Assembly (NCBI RefSeq): GCF_001442805.1
Contig: NZ_CP011131.1
Location: forward strand, 4,898,001-4,962,000
Direction: 5' to 3'
DNA length: 64,000 nt
From: Lysobacter gummosus
GTDB lineage: Bacteria > Pseudomonadota > Gammaproteobacteria > Xanthomonadales > Xanthomonadaceae
The position numbers were made by a program, and so were the translations under genes. Shown here piece after piece: positions 23,386 through 31,923 of this stretch; position 1 is the stretch's first letter, and every line of letters begins with the position of its first letter. Under the pieces are notes generated by a model, which had not been told where the DNA came from, ran no database searches, and was given only the letters and a program-made list of their open reading frames with translations.

Positions 23386-24411
23386 ATGTCGACAGTGCCC
23401 GAAACGCGTTTGACCGCGCCGCCCGCCCGCATCGCGGCCTGGATACTGGGCCTGATCGGGTTGTTCCTGATTCTGCGGCTTGGACTGTTGGGCGCGGTGC
23501 TGGCCGGCCTGCTGGTGTTCCAGTTGATCCACGTGCTGGCGCCGCTGGTCGATCGCAAGGTGCGCGGACGCCGCGCCCGGCTGATCGCGGTGGCGTTGCT
23601 GGCGATCCTGATCATCGGCTTTCTGACCCTGGCCACCCTGGGCCTGATCGCGTTCTTCCGCGCCGACACCGGCGGCGAACAGGCGCTGCTGGCGCGGTTG
23701 ATGGACGTCATCGACGCTTCGCGCAATCAAGTTCCGCTATGGGCGCAGCCCTACCTGCCCGACGACATGTCCGACCTCAAGCGCGGGCTCAATGCCTGGC
23801 TGGACGAGCATCGCGGCGAATTGAGCCTGGTCGGCGCCGAAGCCGCGCAGTTGAGCGCGCGCCTGCTGGTGGGCATGGTGCTGGGCGCGATGATCGCGCT
23901 GCAGGAAGAGCTGCCGGCGCTGCACCTGGGGCCGCTGGGGCAGGAATTGCTGGCGCGGGTCAGCCGCCTGTCGGACGCGTTCCGCCGGGTGGTGTTCGCG
24001 CAGATCAAGATCTCCGCGCTCAATACCGCGTTCACCGCGGTGTTCCTGCTGATCGTGCTGCCGTTGTTCGGCATCCACGTGCCGATGTCGAAGACGCTGA
24101 TCGTGGTGACCTTCATCGCCGGCCTGTTGCCGGTGGTGGGCAATCTGATCTCGAACACCCTGATCACCATCGCCGCGCTGTCGGTGTCGATCTATGTCGC
24201 GGTCACCGCGCTGGTCTATCTGGTGCTGATCCACAAGCTGGAATACTTCCTCAACGCGCGCATCGTCGGCGGCGAGATCAAGGCGCGCGCCTGGGAGTTG
24301 TTGCTGGCGATGCTGATGATGGAGGCGGCGTTCGGCATGCCCGGGCTCATCGCCGGTCCGATCTATTACGCCTATATCAAGCGCGAACTGGTCGATCAGT
24401 CCTGGATCTGA
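23386..24411 (+). CDS. AI-2E family transporter (PerM/TqsA-like)
   Basis: 341 residues, a usual length for the family. Hydrophobic segments appear at about residues 15-60 and 65-90, a long amphipathic middle follows (about 95-190), and several helices crowd the C-terminal half, including the family block PMSKTLIVVTFIAGLLPVVGNLISNT (about 230-255) and GIHVP just before it. Members are inner-membrane permeases or exporters. TqsA was linked to autoinducer-2 in E. coli, but many members do other jobs (Na+/H+ exchange is reported for some), so the substrate is not assigned. It stands alone on the plus strand. A second family member lies at 39.2 kb. Confidence 0.85.
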   Translation: MSTVPETRLTAPPARIAAWILGLIGLFLILRLGLLGAVLAGLLVFQLIHVLAPLVDRKVRGRRARLIAVALLAILIIGFLTLATLGLIAFFRADTGGEQALLARLMDVIDASRNQVPLWAQPYLPDDMSDLKRGLNAWLDEHRGELSLVGAEAAQLSARLLVGMVLGAMIALQEELPALHLGPLGQELLARVSRLSDAFRRVVFAQIKISALNTAFTAVFLLIVLPLFGIHVPMSKTLIVVTFIAGLLPVVGNLISNTLITIAALSVSIYVAVTALVYLVLIHKLEYFLNARIVGGEIKARAWELLLAMLMMEAAFGMPGLIAGPIYYAYIKRELVDQSWI

Positions 24412-24441
24412 TGCGGCGCGGCCGGCCATCGCTCGCGCCGG

Positions 24442-24885
24442 TCAGCGCGCGTTCGCCGGCGGCGATCCGGCCGCGGTCTTCAGATTGTCGATGTAGCGGA
24501 TGCCCAGCAGTTTTAGCACCAGGTTGCGGACCGCCTTGCTCAGCGGATAGAAGATCCGCGCGCGCTTAGTCCCGCCGAAGAACCAATAGCTGATGCGGTT
24601 GAAATAACCCGACGGCGTGCTCAGCAGAGTCAGCATCCGGATCGCCTCCGGGCCGTAGTACATGACGTTCTCGAACTTGAGGACCATGCCCTGGTCGATA
24701 TCCAGCCCGGCCGCGGTGATTTCGTCCATCAGCGCGCCGGGTTCACGCGCATCGACCAGATGCAGCCGGCCGACGGCTTCGCTGACGCGCGCGTGCTTGC
24801 AGTAGGCGTTGCACAGCGGACATTCGCCGTCGTAGACCAGCCAGACGTCCCCGCTTCCCGATGCTGCTTCCGTTTCCCGACTCAT
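24442..24885 (-). CDS. DCC family thiol-disulfide oxidoreductase-like protein (DUF393)
   Basis: 147 residues. The family signature is at the N-terminus: VYDGECPLCNAY (about residues 17-28), giving the D-x-x-C-x-x-C pattern the family is named for. The thioredoxin-like fold and the CxxC suggest a redox role, though biochemical evidence for the family is thin. The middle (YYGPEAIRMLTLLS) and the basic, hydrophobic C-terminal half (YPLSKAVRNLVLKLLGIRYI) fit the usual family layout. It converges with the permease at its 3' end and diverges from the UbiG-like methyltransferase, sharing a short AT-rich promoter region. Confidence 0.82.
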   Translation of the reverse strand: MSRETEAASGSGDVWLVYDGECPLCNAYCKHARVSEAVGRLHLVDAREPGALMDEITAAGLDIDQGMVLKFENVMYYGPEAIRMLTLLSTPSGYFNRISYWFFGGTKRARIFYPLSKAVRNLVLKLLGIRYIDNLKTAAGSPPANAR

Positions 24886-24944
24886 GGCTGGCTCCTTTCA
24901 GGCCCGCACTGGAAATGCCGCTGCGTTGGGGTTACCTTACACAA

Positions 24945-24966
24945 CAATTAACAAAATAGCTAATTG
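24945..24966. promoter_or_regulatory. AT-rich inverted repeat in a divergent promoter
   Basis: CAATTA and TAATTG are separated by 10 nt, forming a 22-nt dyad 49 nt upstream of the UbiG-like start and 60 nt upstream of the DCC gene. A low-GC dyad between divergent genes is a typical regulator site, but no regulator gene is adjacent. Confidence 0.35.
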
Positions 24967-25014
24967 ATTAATTCCAGCGCCGGCCGTCAAGGCCGCCACC
25001 GTCCGAGACCCGAC

Positions 25015-25800
25015 ATGCCGAGCATAGACAACACGATCTACGACCACGTCCACGCCACCTGGTGGGACCAGGACGGATTCATGGCGCTGCTGCGCACCTC
25101 GGTCAATCCGCCGCGTTTCGCCTATTTCCGCGCTGTGCTGAGCGAACGCCTGGGTCTGGACCCGCGCGGATTGCGGGTACTGGATGTGGGCTGCGGCGGC
25201 GGACTGCTGTCGGAGGAATTCGCCGCCCTGGGCTGCGCGGTGACCGGCGTGGATCGCTCGCTGCCGAGCCTGGCCGCGGCGCGCGAACACGCAGGAAGAT
25301 CCGGCCTGAACATCGACTACCGCCAAGCCAGCGCCGAGGCGCTGCCCTTCGATGCGGCCCAGTTCGACGTGGTGTGCTGCTGCGACGTGCTGGAACACGT
25401 GGACGACCCCGATGCCGTCGTGGCGCAGATCGCGCGCGTGCTCAAGCCCGGCGGCGTGTTTCTGTTCGACACGATCAACCGCACTTTCATGAGCAAACTG
25501 GTCGCCATCAAGCTCGCCCAGGACTGGCGCCTCACCCGGCTGATCCCGCGCGATGTCCACGTCTGGGACAAGTTCATCCGTCCGCACGAACTGGCCGCGT
25601 CGATGAATCGCCATGGCCTGCGCGAACACGAATTCGCCGGCCTGTCGCCAGCCATCAATCCGCTGACCGCGCTCAACGCGCTGGTGCGCAACAAGCTCGG
25701 ACGCATGAGCTTCGCCGAGCTCGGCTCGAAGCTGAAACTCAAGCGCAGCGACGACTTGTCGATTTCCTACATGGGCTTCGCCCGCGCGCAGGCGCGCTGA
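25015..25800 (+). CDS. UbiG-like class I SAM-dependent methyltransferase
   Basis: 261 residues. The N-terminus IYDHVHATWWDQDGFMALL resembles the W-W-D start of UbiG. Motif I is VLDVGCGGGLLSEEFAALG (about residues 55-73), then an acidic residue after strand 2 (VTGVDRS), and the motif FDVVCCCDVLEHV, which matches the post-I block of quinone O-methyltransferases. UbiG methylates hydroxyl groups in ubiquinone synthesis. This copy differs enough in its N-terminal part (TSVNPPRFAYF) that I call it UbiG-like rather than UbiG; it could be a paralogue acting on another small phenolic. The start was taken at ATG 25015; an in-frame ATG at 24964 would lie inside the promoter dyad region. Confidence 0.78.
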   Translation: MPSIDNTIYDHVHATWWDQDGFMALLRTSVNPPRFAYFRAVLSERLGLDPRGLRVLDVGCGGGLLSEEFAALGCAVTGVDRSLPSLAAAREHAGRSGLNIDYRQASAEALPFDAAQFDVVCCCDVLEHVDDPDAVVAQIARVLKPGGVFLFDTINRTFMSKLVAIKLAQDWRLTRLIPRDVHVWDKFIRPHELAASMNRHGLREHEFAGLSPAINPLTALNALVRNKLGRMSFAELGSKLKLKRSDDLSISYMGFARAQAR

Positions 25801-25950
25801 ACCCGTTCGCGGATCAGCGACGGAGCCCGCGCTCGCGCGGGGGCATCGTCCGGCTCCCGCGGCGCGCGCCGGACGACCGCCAACGCGTCGCCGTCGAGCA
25901 TGACCGGGACACTGAAGGCGGCTCGCGATCACCGCGGCCCGGATTGGCCA

Positions 25951-25956
25951 TATAAT
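25951..25956 (+). promoter_or_regulatory. Candidate -10 box for the siderophore receptor gene
   Basis: A perfect TATAAT lies 84 nt before the receptor ATG in otherwise GC-rich sequence. The matching -35 position is poor (ATCACC at 17 nt spacing). I see no clear Fur box of the GATAATGATAATCATTATC type nearby. Confidence 0.4.
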
Positions 25957-26039
25957 CGCCACCGCCGCGGCGTCCGCCCGCGCGCGACGTCCCCCTCGAG
26001 CCGCCGCCAGAGGAACCACTCTCTCTGGAAGCGCTTGCC

Positions 26040-28268
26040 ATGTCCGTTCGCTACGCCCTGCGTGGGCTCCCTCCTCATCCTTTGTTTCGCGCCGCCTGCG
26101 CGCGGTCGCTGAGCACCAGCCTGCGCATCGCGCTAACGGCTGGCGCGCTCGGCCTGAGCGGCGTCGGCGCCGCCTGGGCGCAATCGGCGCAGGCCGCCGA
26201 TGAACCCGCGCCGCCGCCGGACGAAGCGCAGACGCTGGAAACGGTGCGGGTCACCGCCAACCAGCTCGGCACCGTCACCGAAGGCAGCGGCGCCTACACG
26301 CCGGGCACCATCGCCACCGCCACGCGCCTGGTGCTGACGCCGCGGCAGACGCCGCAGACGATCAGCGTCATCACCCGCCAGGAAATGGACGACTTCGGCC
26401 TGACCGGCATCGACGACGTCATGCGCGTCACGCCGGGGCTGAGCATCGTGACCTACGACAGCGAGCGCACCGAGTACTACGCGCGCGGCTTTGCGGTGAA
26501 CAACTTCCAGTACGACGGCATTCCGATGCAGCGCGATTCGGCCTACTCGGCCGGCAACACGCTCAGCGACATGGCGATCTACGACCGCGTCGAAGTGCTC
26601 AAGGGCGCGACCGGCCTGCTGACCGGCATCGGCGATCCCGGCGCCACCATCAACCTGATCCGCAAGAAGCCCTCGCGCAATGAGGTGCGCGGCAGCGTCA
26701 CGCTCGGCGCCGGTTCCTGGGACGACTACCGCGGCGAGTTCGACATCGGCGGCCCGCTCAGCGCCGACGGCCGCATCCGCGGCCGCGCCGTCGCCACTTA
26801 CCAGGACGCGCATGCGCACACCGATCACTATCAGCGCCGGACCGAAGTGTTGTACGGCGTGCTGGAAGCCGACATCGGCGAGGCCACGCTGCTGACCGTC
26901 GGCGCCGATTATCAGGACAGCGATCCGCGCGGCTCCAGTTGGGGCGGCATCCCGCTGCTGGACAGCCGCGGCGATTTCAATCGCAAGCCGCGCTCGTTCA
27001 ACAACGGCGCGCGCTGGAGCCGCTGGCGCCAGTACACCCGCACCGGCTTCGCCACGCTGGAACACCATTTCGGCAACGATTGGATCGCCAAGCTGCAGCT
27101 CAACCATCAGGTCAACGGCTACGACGCCGCGCTCGGCGCCGGCGCCTCCGGCAATCCCGATCCGGTCACCGGCACCGGCGTCGGCCTGTGGCTGGGCCAG
27201 TACATCGGCAAGACCGTCAGCAACGCGGCCGATGTGTACCTCAGCGGCAAGTTCGCCTGGCTGGGCCGCGAGCACGAACTGGTGATCGGCGGCAGCATGT
27301 CGCGCAAACGCTGGACCAACGACGGTTACTTCGCGCCGGCCGACTATCCGCTGCAAGTGCCCGACTACCGCAGCTGGAACGGCGACATCCCGGAACCGGT
27401 GTGGGTGTCGGCGTTCGCCAACGACGAAGTCACCCGCGAGAGCGGCGCCTACATCGTCGGCCGTTTCGATGTGGCCGATCCGTTGAAGCTCATCGTCGGC
27501 AGCCGCATCGCCAACTACAAGGCGGTGGATATCGACAAGAGCGGCATCCTGGTGCCCTACGCCGGCGCGGTCTACGACCTCAACGACAACCTGTCCGCCT
27601 TCGTCAGCTACAGCAGCATCTTCAAGCCGCAGAGCAATCAGGACGAGCAAGGGCGCCGGCTCGATCCGCTGGAAGGTCGCAACTACGAGCTCGGCCTGAA
27701 GGGCGAGTTTTACGACGGCCGCCTCAACGCCAGCGCCGCGGTGTTCCGGCTCGATCAGGACAACTACCCCGACCCGACCGGCGGCCGCACGCCCAGCGGC
27801 GGCATCGCCTATCGCGCCCTGCCCGGCGTGCGCACCGAAGGTTACGAGCTGGAACTGTCCGGCCAATTGCGCCCGGGCTGGCAGATCCAGGGCGGCTACG
27901 CGCACAAGATCGCGCGCAAGGACGGCGGCAAGATTTCGACGCTGGAACCGGAAGACCAGTTCAGCGTGCACACCAGCTATCGCCTGCGCGGCGGCCTGCA
28001 AGGCTGGACCGTCGGCGGCGGCGCGCGCTGGCAGAGCCCGACCTGGGGCGATATCCCGCATCCGACGCTCGGCACGATCGAACACCGCACCGAGCCTTAT
28101 TGGGTGTTCGACGCGATGGCGCGCTATCAGGTCAACGAGCAACTGTCGGCGACGCTCAACATCGGCAACTTGTTCGACAAGCGCTATTACACGATCTTCA
28201 ACGCCTACAGCACCTACACCTGGGGCGAGCCGCGCAATGTGCGGGTGGCGGTGACGTACAGGTTCTGA
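26040..28268 (+). CDS. TonB-dependent ferric-siderophore receptor
   Basis: 742 residues, typical of outer-membrane siderophore receptors. Signal peptide in the first ~47 residues (core IALTAGALGLSGVGAAWA, cut near AWAQS). TonB box ETVRVTAN at about 65-72. Plug domain about 80-220 with TISVITRQEMDDFGL and the conserved VEVLKGATGLLTG...GATINLIRKKP block of the FhuE/FpvA group. A beta-barrel follows and ends in the aromatic VAVTYRF that signals barrel insertion. There is no N-terminal STN domain, so it should not signal to an anti-sigma factor. The ligand cannot be read from sequence. It might import iron bound to the peptide made by the left-hand cluster, but 4.7 kb and several unrelated genes separate them. 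A hairpin terminator follows the stop. Confidence 0.9.
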   Translation: MSVRYALRGLPPHPLFRAACARSLSTSLRIALTAGALGLSGVGAAWAQSAQAADEPAPPPDEAQTLETVRVTANQLGTVTEGSGAYTPGTIATATRLVLTPRQTPQTISVITRQEMDDFGLTGIDDVMRVTPGLSIVTYDSERTEYYARGFAVNNFQYDGIPMQRDSAYSAGNTLSDMAIYDRVEVLKGATGLLTGIGDPGATINLIRKKPSRNEVRGSVTLGAGSWDDYRGEFDIGGPLSADGRIRGRAVATYQDAHAHTDHYQRRTEVLYGVLEADIGEATLLTVGADYQDSDPRGSSWGGIPLLDSRGDFNRKPRSFNNGARWSRWRQYTRTGFATLEHHFGNDWIAKLQLNHQVNGYDAALGAGASGNPDPVTGTGVGLWLGQYIGKTVSNAADVYLSGKFAWLGREHELVIGGSMSRKRWTNDGYFAPADYPLQVPDYRSWNGDIPEPVWVSAFANDEVTRESGAYIVGRFDVADPLKLIVGSRIANYKAVDIDKSGILVPYAGAVYDLNDNLSAFVSYSSIFKPQSNQDEQGRRLDPLEGRNYELGLKGEFYDGRLNASAAVFRLDQDNYPDPTGGRTPSGGIAYRALPGVRTEGYELELSGQLRPGWQIQGGYAHKIARKDGGKISTLEPEDQFSVHTSYRLRGGLQGWTVGGGARWQSPTWGDIPHPTLGTIEHRTEPYWVFDAMARYQVNEQLSATLNIGNLFDKRYYTIFNAYSTYTWGEPRNVRVAVTYRF

Positions 28269-28297
28269 GGCGGGCGGCGGCACTCGTGGACAAAAAA

Positions 28298-28323
28298 GAA
28301 GGGCTCCCGCGTGGGAGCCCTTC
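28298..28323. terminator. Bidirectional intrinsic terminator
   Basis: A perfect 11-bp stem (GAAGGGCTCCC / GGGAGCCCTTC) with loop GCGT lies between convergent genes. On the minus strand it is followed by TTTTTTG, a clear terminator for the delta-60 repeat gene. On the plus strand the tail GTGTTTC is weaker but sits 30 nt past the receptor stop. Confidence 0.8.
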
Positions 28324-28393
28324 GTGTTTCAAGCCGCCTGTGGATTTTCCCGGAAGGCGCTATTCCTTACCAGCCGACACCTAAAGCGGCAGC

Positions 28394-29653
28394 TTATTGG
28401 TAACGCGCAACAACGAAGGCCGCTGGCGAGTTGCCGTAGCCCGCCACGACGATTTTGCCGTCACCCTGGATTGCGAGCCCTTGAACCGCGGCATTCGCAC
28501 TGCCGACAGTGGTGGCAACAGGCCCGAAGCTGGCGTCCTGGTTGCCGAACGGGTCGTAGCGATTCAAGGTCAACTGGCGGTAGCTGCCCGCATTGGAGTA
28601 GCCGCCGACAATGATTCCTCCGTTGGCGTCGATGGCGACATCGCTACCGACCGCATCGCCGCTACCGATGGCGGTAAGGACCTTGCCGGTGCCGGATCCA
28701 AAGTAGCTGTCCAGCGCGCCGGCGCTGGTGTAACGAACGGCGGCAAATCGGTAGTAGCTGGCGCTCGTGCTTTTAGCGTAGCCCGCGGCGACGATGTTGC
28801 CGTCGCTTTGAATCGCCAGCGAAGTGGCGATGGAAGAGTTGCCCGTGGACGTGCCGCCCACATTGGTCAGAACTTTACCGCCGGAACCGAACGTGGTGTC
28901 CAGCGCGCCACTGGTGGTGTAACGCGTCAACGCGAATACAGTGCCGCCGCTCGACGCGTAGCCGGCCAGCACGGGTTTGCCATCGGCCTGGATGGCCAGA
29001 CTGTTGACGAAGGCCGAGCCGGTGCCAACCGCCGAGGTGACGGTACCGGTACCGCTGCCGAAGCTGTAATCCAGGGTCCCGCCGCTGGTGAGGCGCGCCA
29101 GTGCAAAGCCGGAACCGGCATAGCCCGCAACCCAGATCGAGCTGCCCTGTACGGCAATGGCGTAGGCTTCCGAAGCCCCCGCGTAGAAATTGACGGTCGC
29201 CTTGCCCGAGCTGCCGAAGCTGGTGTCCAGCGAACCATCCGTGTTGTAGCGATAGATGGTGAAGTTGCGAGTGGAAGTGAAGTTCGGACACGAGGTACCC
29301 GCAACGACGATCTTGCCATCCGCCTGCAGGGCGAGTGCGCGCGCCTGTCCCGAGCAGCTGCCCGATGGCGTGGTGGTGACCTTGCCGGTGCCATTGAAAC
29401 TCGTATCCAGCACGCCACTGGTCGTATAACGCGCCAGCGCGAACTCGCCGAGGGCGGTCTGGCCAGCGGTGACGATCCGTCCGTCGGGCTGGATCACAAT
29501 CCGGGCGGCGGCGCCGTAATTGCCGAATGCGGTGGAGGTGATGCCTGCTGAACCGAACGTCGGGTCCAGCGATGCGGCCTGTGCGGGCGTTGCAAGTGCG
29601 CCGATAGCGCCGATGGCCATGCCAAACGAAACCTTCATCGCGTTGCTGATCAC
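28394..29653 (-). CDS. Secreted delta-60 repeat (DUF5122-type) beta-propeller-like protein
   Basis: 419 residues. The start is a GTG with AAGGAG 8 nt upstream; the frame is open further but without a site. Signal peptide: core FGMAIGAIGALATPAQA, cut near AQA-A. The mature part is made of about seven repeats of roughly 55-60 residues, each with LDTSFG-x-G, a short loop, then ALQADGKIVVAG and a RYTTSG-like end. This matches delta-60 repeats, which occur in secreted or surface proteins of myxobacteria and relatives and probably build a propeller. The biochemical role is unknown. The repeats fill the protein to its end (VVARYQ), with no anchor or sorting tail. It converges with the siderophore receptor. 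Confidence 0.82.
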   Translation of the reverse strand: MISNAMKVSFGMAIGAIGALATPAQAASLDPTFGSAGITSTAFGNYGAAARIVIQPDGRIVTAGQTALGEFALARYTTSGVLDTSFNGTGKVTTTPSGSCSGQARALALQADGKIVVAGTSCPNFTSTRNFTIYRYNTDGSLDTSFGSSGKATVNFYAGASEAYAIAVQGSSIWVAGYAGSGFALARLTSGGTLDYSFGSGTGTVTSAVGTGSAFVNSLAIQADGKPVLAGYASSGGTVFALTRYTTSGALDTTFGSGGKVLTNVGGTSTGNSSIATSLAIQSDGNIVAAGYAKSTSASYYRFAAVRYTSAGALDSYFGSGTGKVLTAIGSGDAVGSDVAIDANGGIIVGGYSNAGSYRQLTLNRYDPFGNQDASFGPVATTVGSANAAVQGLAIQGDGKIVVAGYGNSPAAFVVARYQ

Positions 29654-30058
29654 TGCGTGTTCTCCTTGTTGGATGTGGTTGAGTCCATTTGGTGTTCCAT
29701 TCAATTCACTGTCGCTTGCTGTGTAGCGGCGGAGTGCTGAGCGCACGAGGTTTAGAAGGCGGCTGTGTGGGGGGGCGCGGTTTTCCGAAGGAATCCGTGC
29801 ATGAGTACAGGTATCGCGCAAGTAGCCGTGCAGCGCGGCGTGAGTTGATCTATCGCACTGACGGGCCGTTCGTGGCGATCAACCTGTCAGCCTCTTCGAT
29901 GGACTGCTTGACGACGTACGACGCTGTTGGCGAAGCCTTCGATATTGGGAGATGCTCATCGGGCACTCGTACCTCGAACTTACGAGGTACGGTCCGCCAA
30001 AGTGTCGGCCGTAACTTGTCGTGCCGGATAAGATCTCGGCTCTCAAAAGAACGCGTTC

Positions 30059-30475
30059 TTACGGCGGTCGTACAGGCTGTTGGCAAGCGGCATGAAGTTG
30101 TCCAAGCCGCGGGCTACAAGCTCGCCACGCCTGGCCGAGCCGGCAGTTCGGGCACAGGTAACGTGGCTCCCCTCCGGCAAGCTTCAGACCAACACGTTTC
30201 TGCTAGATGACCGTCCCGTAGTCGCACTTCCCCATGTGCTTGACCAGGGTCATCCACTGCCCTGTCTCTCGGTCCAGGACATGCTTCTGTGTGCGATGGT
30301 GAGCAGTTCCATATTCTGCGCGAACATTCAGCGCCCCCTTTCGCCTAGTGTGCCCTAGGCGAATCTCCGTCGTTGAGACGCTCCGGAGACATGGAATACC
30401 CAGCGCTTGGGCGCACTGAACCCACCTTTCGTAGCCACCACGGTCGGCTTTGAGCAGAAGTGGTTTGTCGAAAAA
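30059..30475 (-). pseudogene. Decayed gene fragment with a CxxC zinc-ribbon-like end
   Basis: One reading frame on the minus strand runs from about 30475 to a TAA at 30059, with no start codon at its head and one in-frame TAG at 30205. It reads like protein: head FDKPLLLKADRGGYERWVQC, middle HHRTQKHVLDRETGQW, then after the TAG GGEPRYLCPNCRLG. The CPNC pair suggests a metal-binding or zinc-ribbon part. Codon usage is less GC-biased than the neighbours. I read it as a broken, possibly acquired gene, or a mosaic of two fragments. The family was not recognised. Chance openness in high-GC DNA remains possible. Confidence 0.3.
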
Positions 30476-30476
30476 G

Positions 30477-30503
30477 GAAAAGGGGCTCCGGAGAGCCCCT
30501 TTC
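30477..30503 (-). terminator. Intrinsic terminator-like hairpin
   Basis: Stem GGGGCTC/GAGCCCC extended by A-T pairs, loop of 4 nt, followed on the minus strand by CTTTTTC. It lies 128 nt past the stop of the small minus-strand gene at 30631 and just before the decayed fragment. Confidence 0.6.
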
Positions 30504-30630
30504 AGGTACTGGCAACTTCTGGATGCCTAACTGGCGGCTTTAAGCTACCCGCACAGACGTGTGGGATTGCTCAGTACGAATATGAGCCGAGTGCCCGGCG
30601 ACATAGACGGGAAAGACCGCTGGCATTGGA

Positions 30631-30909
30631 CTAATCACTTTGCCCTTCGGAGACTGGTAACGCCTCGACCAAGACGCTGTGAACCTGGTTGCGGATATCG
30701 ACGATGAGGTCATCCTCCTCCACCGAGAAGCGCGAGACGGTGACTAGCAACTTGCCACCCAGATTTCGCAGGTGATGTGGAATTGACTCTGTTGGAATTT
30801 CCCACCAACCCTCCCCATGTCCGAGCGCGAAGAGCCGAACACGAGTGAAACCACCCGGAAGATGCATCACCACCACGGCCGGATGGCGAAATGGCTCCAG
30901 TAGCTTCAT
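30631..30909 (-). CDS. Hypothetical protein, 92 residues
   Basis: The sequence looks like a folded soluble protein, with alternating hydrophobic strands: HPAVVVMHLPGGFTRVRLFAL, KLLVTVSRFSV and DDLIVDIRNQVHSVLVEALP. No family recognised, no signal or membrane segment. The ATG at 30909 has no evident ribosome site, so the true start may differ. A terminator-like hairpin follows downstream. Third-position base use is less GC-rich than in neighbouring genes, as in the degenerate DNA beside it, which may point to transfer. Confidence 0.45.
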   Translation of the reverse strand: MKLLEPFRHPAVVVMHLPGGFTRVRLFALGHGEGWWEIPTESIPHHLRNLGGKLLVTVSRFSVEEDDLIVDIRNQVHSVLVEALPVSEGQSD

Positions 30910-30931
30910 GGATGGGGCTAGTGTGTGAATT

Positions 30932-30960
30932 AAGCCGAAGCCGCAAAGCGGCTTCGGCTT
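30932..30960 (-). terminator. Perfect hairpin after nrdJb
   Basis: Arms AAGCCGAAGCCGC and GCGGCTTCGGCTT around AAA. It lies 52 nt past the nrdJb stop on the minus strand and is followed by TTAATT, a weak T tract, so it probably terminates nrdJb transcripts. Confidence 0.55.
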
Positions 30961-31011
30961 GAATGAATTGTGGACGCGAACAAAACGATCAAGCCGCCGG
31001 CCGAAGCGCCC

Positions 31012-31797
31012 TCAACCGCACTTCGAATAACCGCAGTTCAAGCACGTCGCGCAGCCGTCCATCAGCACCAGCGCCTTGGTGCTGCACTTGTGGCAGACCG
31101 TGGCCGAAGGCGGGAACGAGGCGCCGTCGCCGGTGACGGTGACGTCTTCGTTGCGCGGCTCGACCACGGTGATGCTGGCCGAGCGGGTTACTTCAGAGTT
31201 TTTTTTTGCGCCGCGCTGCTCGTAGGCGGCGCGCTTCTCGGCGATGAGTTCGCGCTGGGCGTCGCTCATCTCCGGGTCGTGGATCATGCCGATCGACTTG
31301 AGGTGGTCTTCGACGATGGCGCCCATTTCGGCCACCAGGGACGGCATGTAGACGCCGCCGGCCTTGAAGTAGCCGCCGCGCGGGTCGAACACCGCCTTCA
31401 TTTCATCGACCAGGAAGGTCACGTCGCCGCCCTTGCGGAACACCGCCGACATGATGCGCGTGAGCGCCACGATCCACTGGAAGTGGTCCATGTTCTTGGA
31501 GTTGATGAAGATCTCGAACGGACGGCGCGATTCGTGCTCGGTGCCGGCGTTGAGCACGATGTCGTTGATGGTCACGTACAGCGCGTGCTCGAACAGCGGC
31601 GATTTGATCTTGTAGGTCGAGCCGATCAGGATCTCGGGACGTTCGATGCGTTCGTGCATCTGGATGACGTTGTCGACCGGTTCCTCGGCCTTCACGGCCG
31701 CGGCGCTGGCCGCGGCTGCCTTCGCCGCTTCCTTCGCCTTGTCTTCCGGGGTGACGACGCTGTAGCCCTTGATTTTCTTTTCGATCTTGACGGCCAT
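31012..31797 (-). CDS. nrdJb: Split class II ribonucleotide reductase, C-terminal subunit NrdJb
   Basis: 261 residues. It matches the second half of split B12-dependent reductases such as the NrdJa/NrdJb pair of Pseudomonas aeruginosa. The core contains FEIFINSKNMDHFQWIVALTRIMSAVFRKGGDV and FDPRGGYFKAGGVYMPSLVAEMG. The C-terminus is a cysteine cluster, CHKCSTKALVLMDGCATCLNCGYSKCG, likely a metal-binding or redox tail that can re-reduce the active-site disulfide. The N-terminus carries an Ala/Lys-rich segment (about 18-38). It is needed with NrdJa to make deoxynucleotides without oxygen. It is separated from nrdJa by a histone-like gene on the same strand, an unusual layout. Confidence 0.85.
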   Translation of the reverse strand: MAVKIEKKIKGYSVVTPEDKAKEAAKAAAASAAAVKAEEPVDNVIQMHERIERPEILIGSTYKIKSPLFEHALYVTINDIVLNAGTEHESRRPFEIFINSKNMDHFQWIVALTRIMSAVFRKGGDVTFLVDEMKAVFDPRGGYFKAGGVYMPSLVAEMGAIVEDHLKSIGMIHDPEMSDAQRELIAEKRAAYEQRGAKKNSEVTRSASITVVEPRNEDVTVTGDGASFPPSATVCHKCSTKALVLMDGCATCLNCGYSKCG

Positions 31798-31882
31798 GGG
31801 CCCGACTCCTACTGCGTTGCGTGTTCTGGTGTGGGGTGACGCTGGAACGGGTGCGGCGCGGCTGGGGCGGCCCTCACCCTAG

Positions 31883-31907
31883 CCCTCTCCCGCCAAGCGG
31901 GAGAGGG
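31883..31907. repeat. REP-like palindrome (CCCTCTCCCGC type)
   Basis: CCCTCTCCCGC-CAA-GCGGGAGAGGG, preceded by GGCCCTCACCCTAG. The same unit occurs at 62402-62425 in inverse orientation and in variant form at 62475-62498. It lies between the histone-like gene and nrdJb and may act as a transcript end or stabiliser. Confidence 0.7.
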
Positions 31908-31923
31908 AATGGAGCGTTGAGGC

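Larger units (their letters stand above)
29654..30630. other. 977-nt region without an intact gene
   Basis: Base use here is more even than in the flanking genes and no intact gene is supported. It contains the promoter of the delta-60 repeat gene at its left end, the decayed fragment at 30059-30475 and a hairpin at 30477-30503. The composition suggests foreign or degenerating DNA. Confidence 0.5.
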
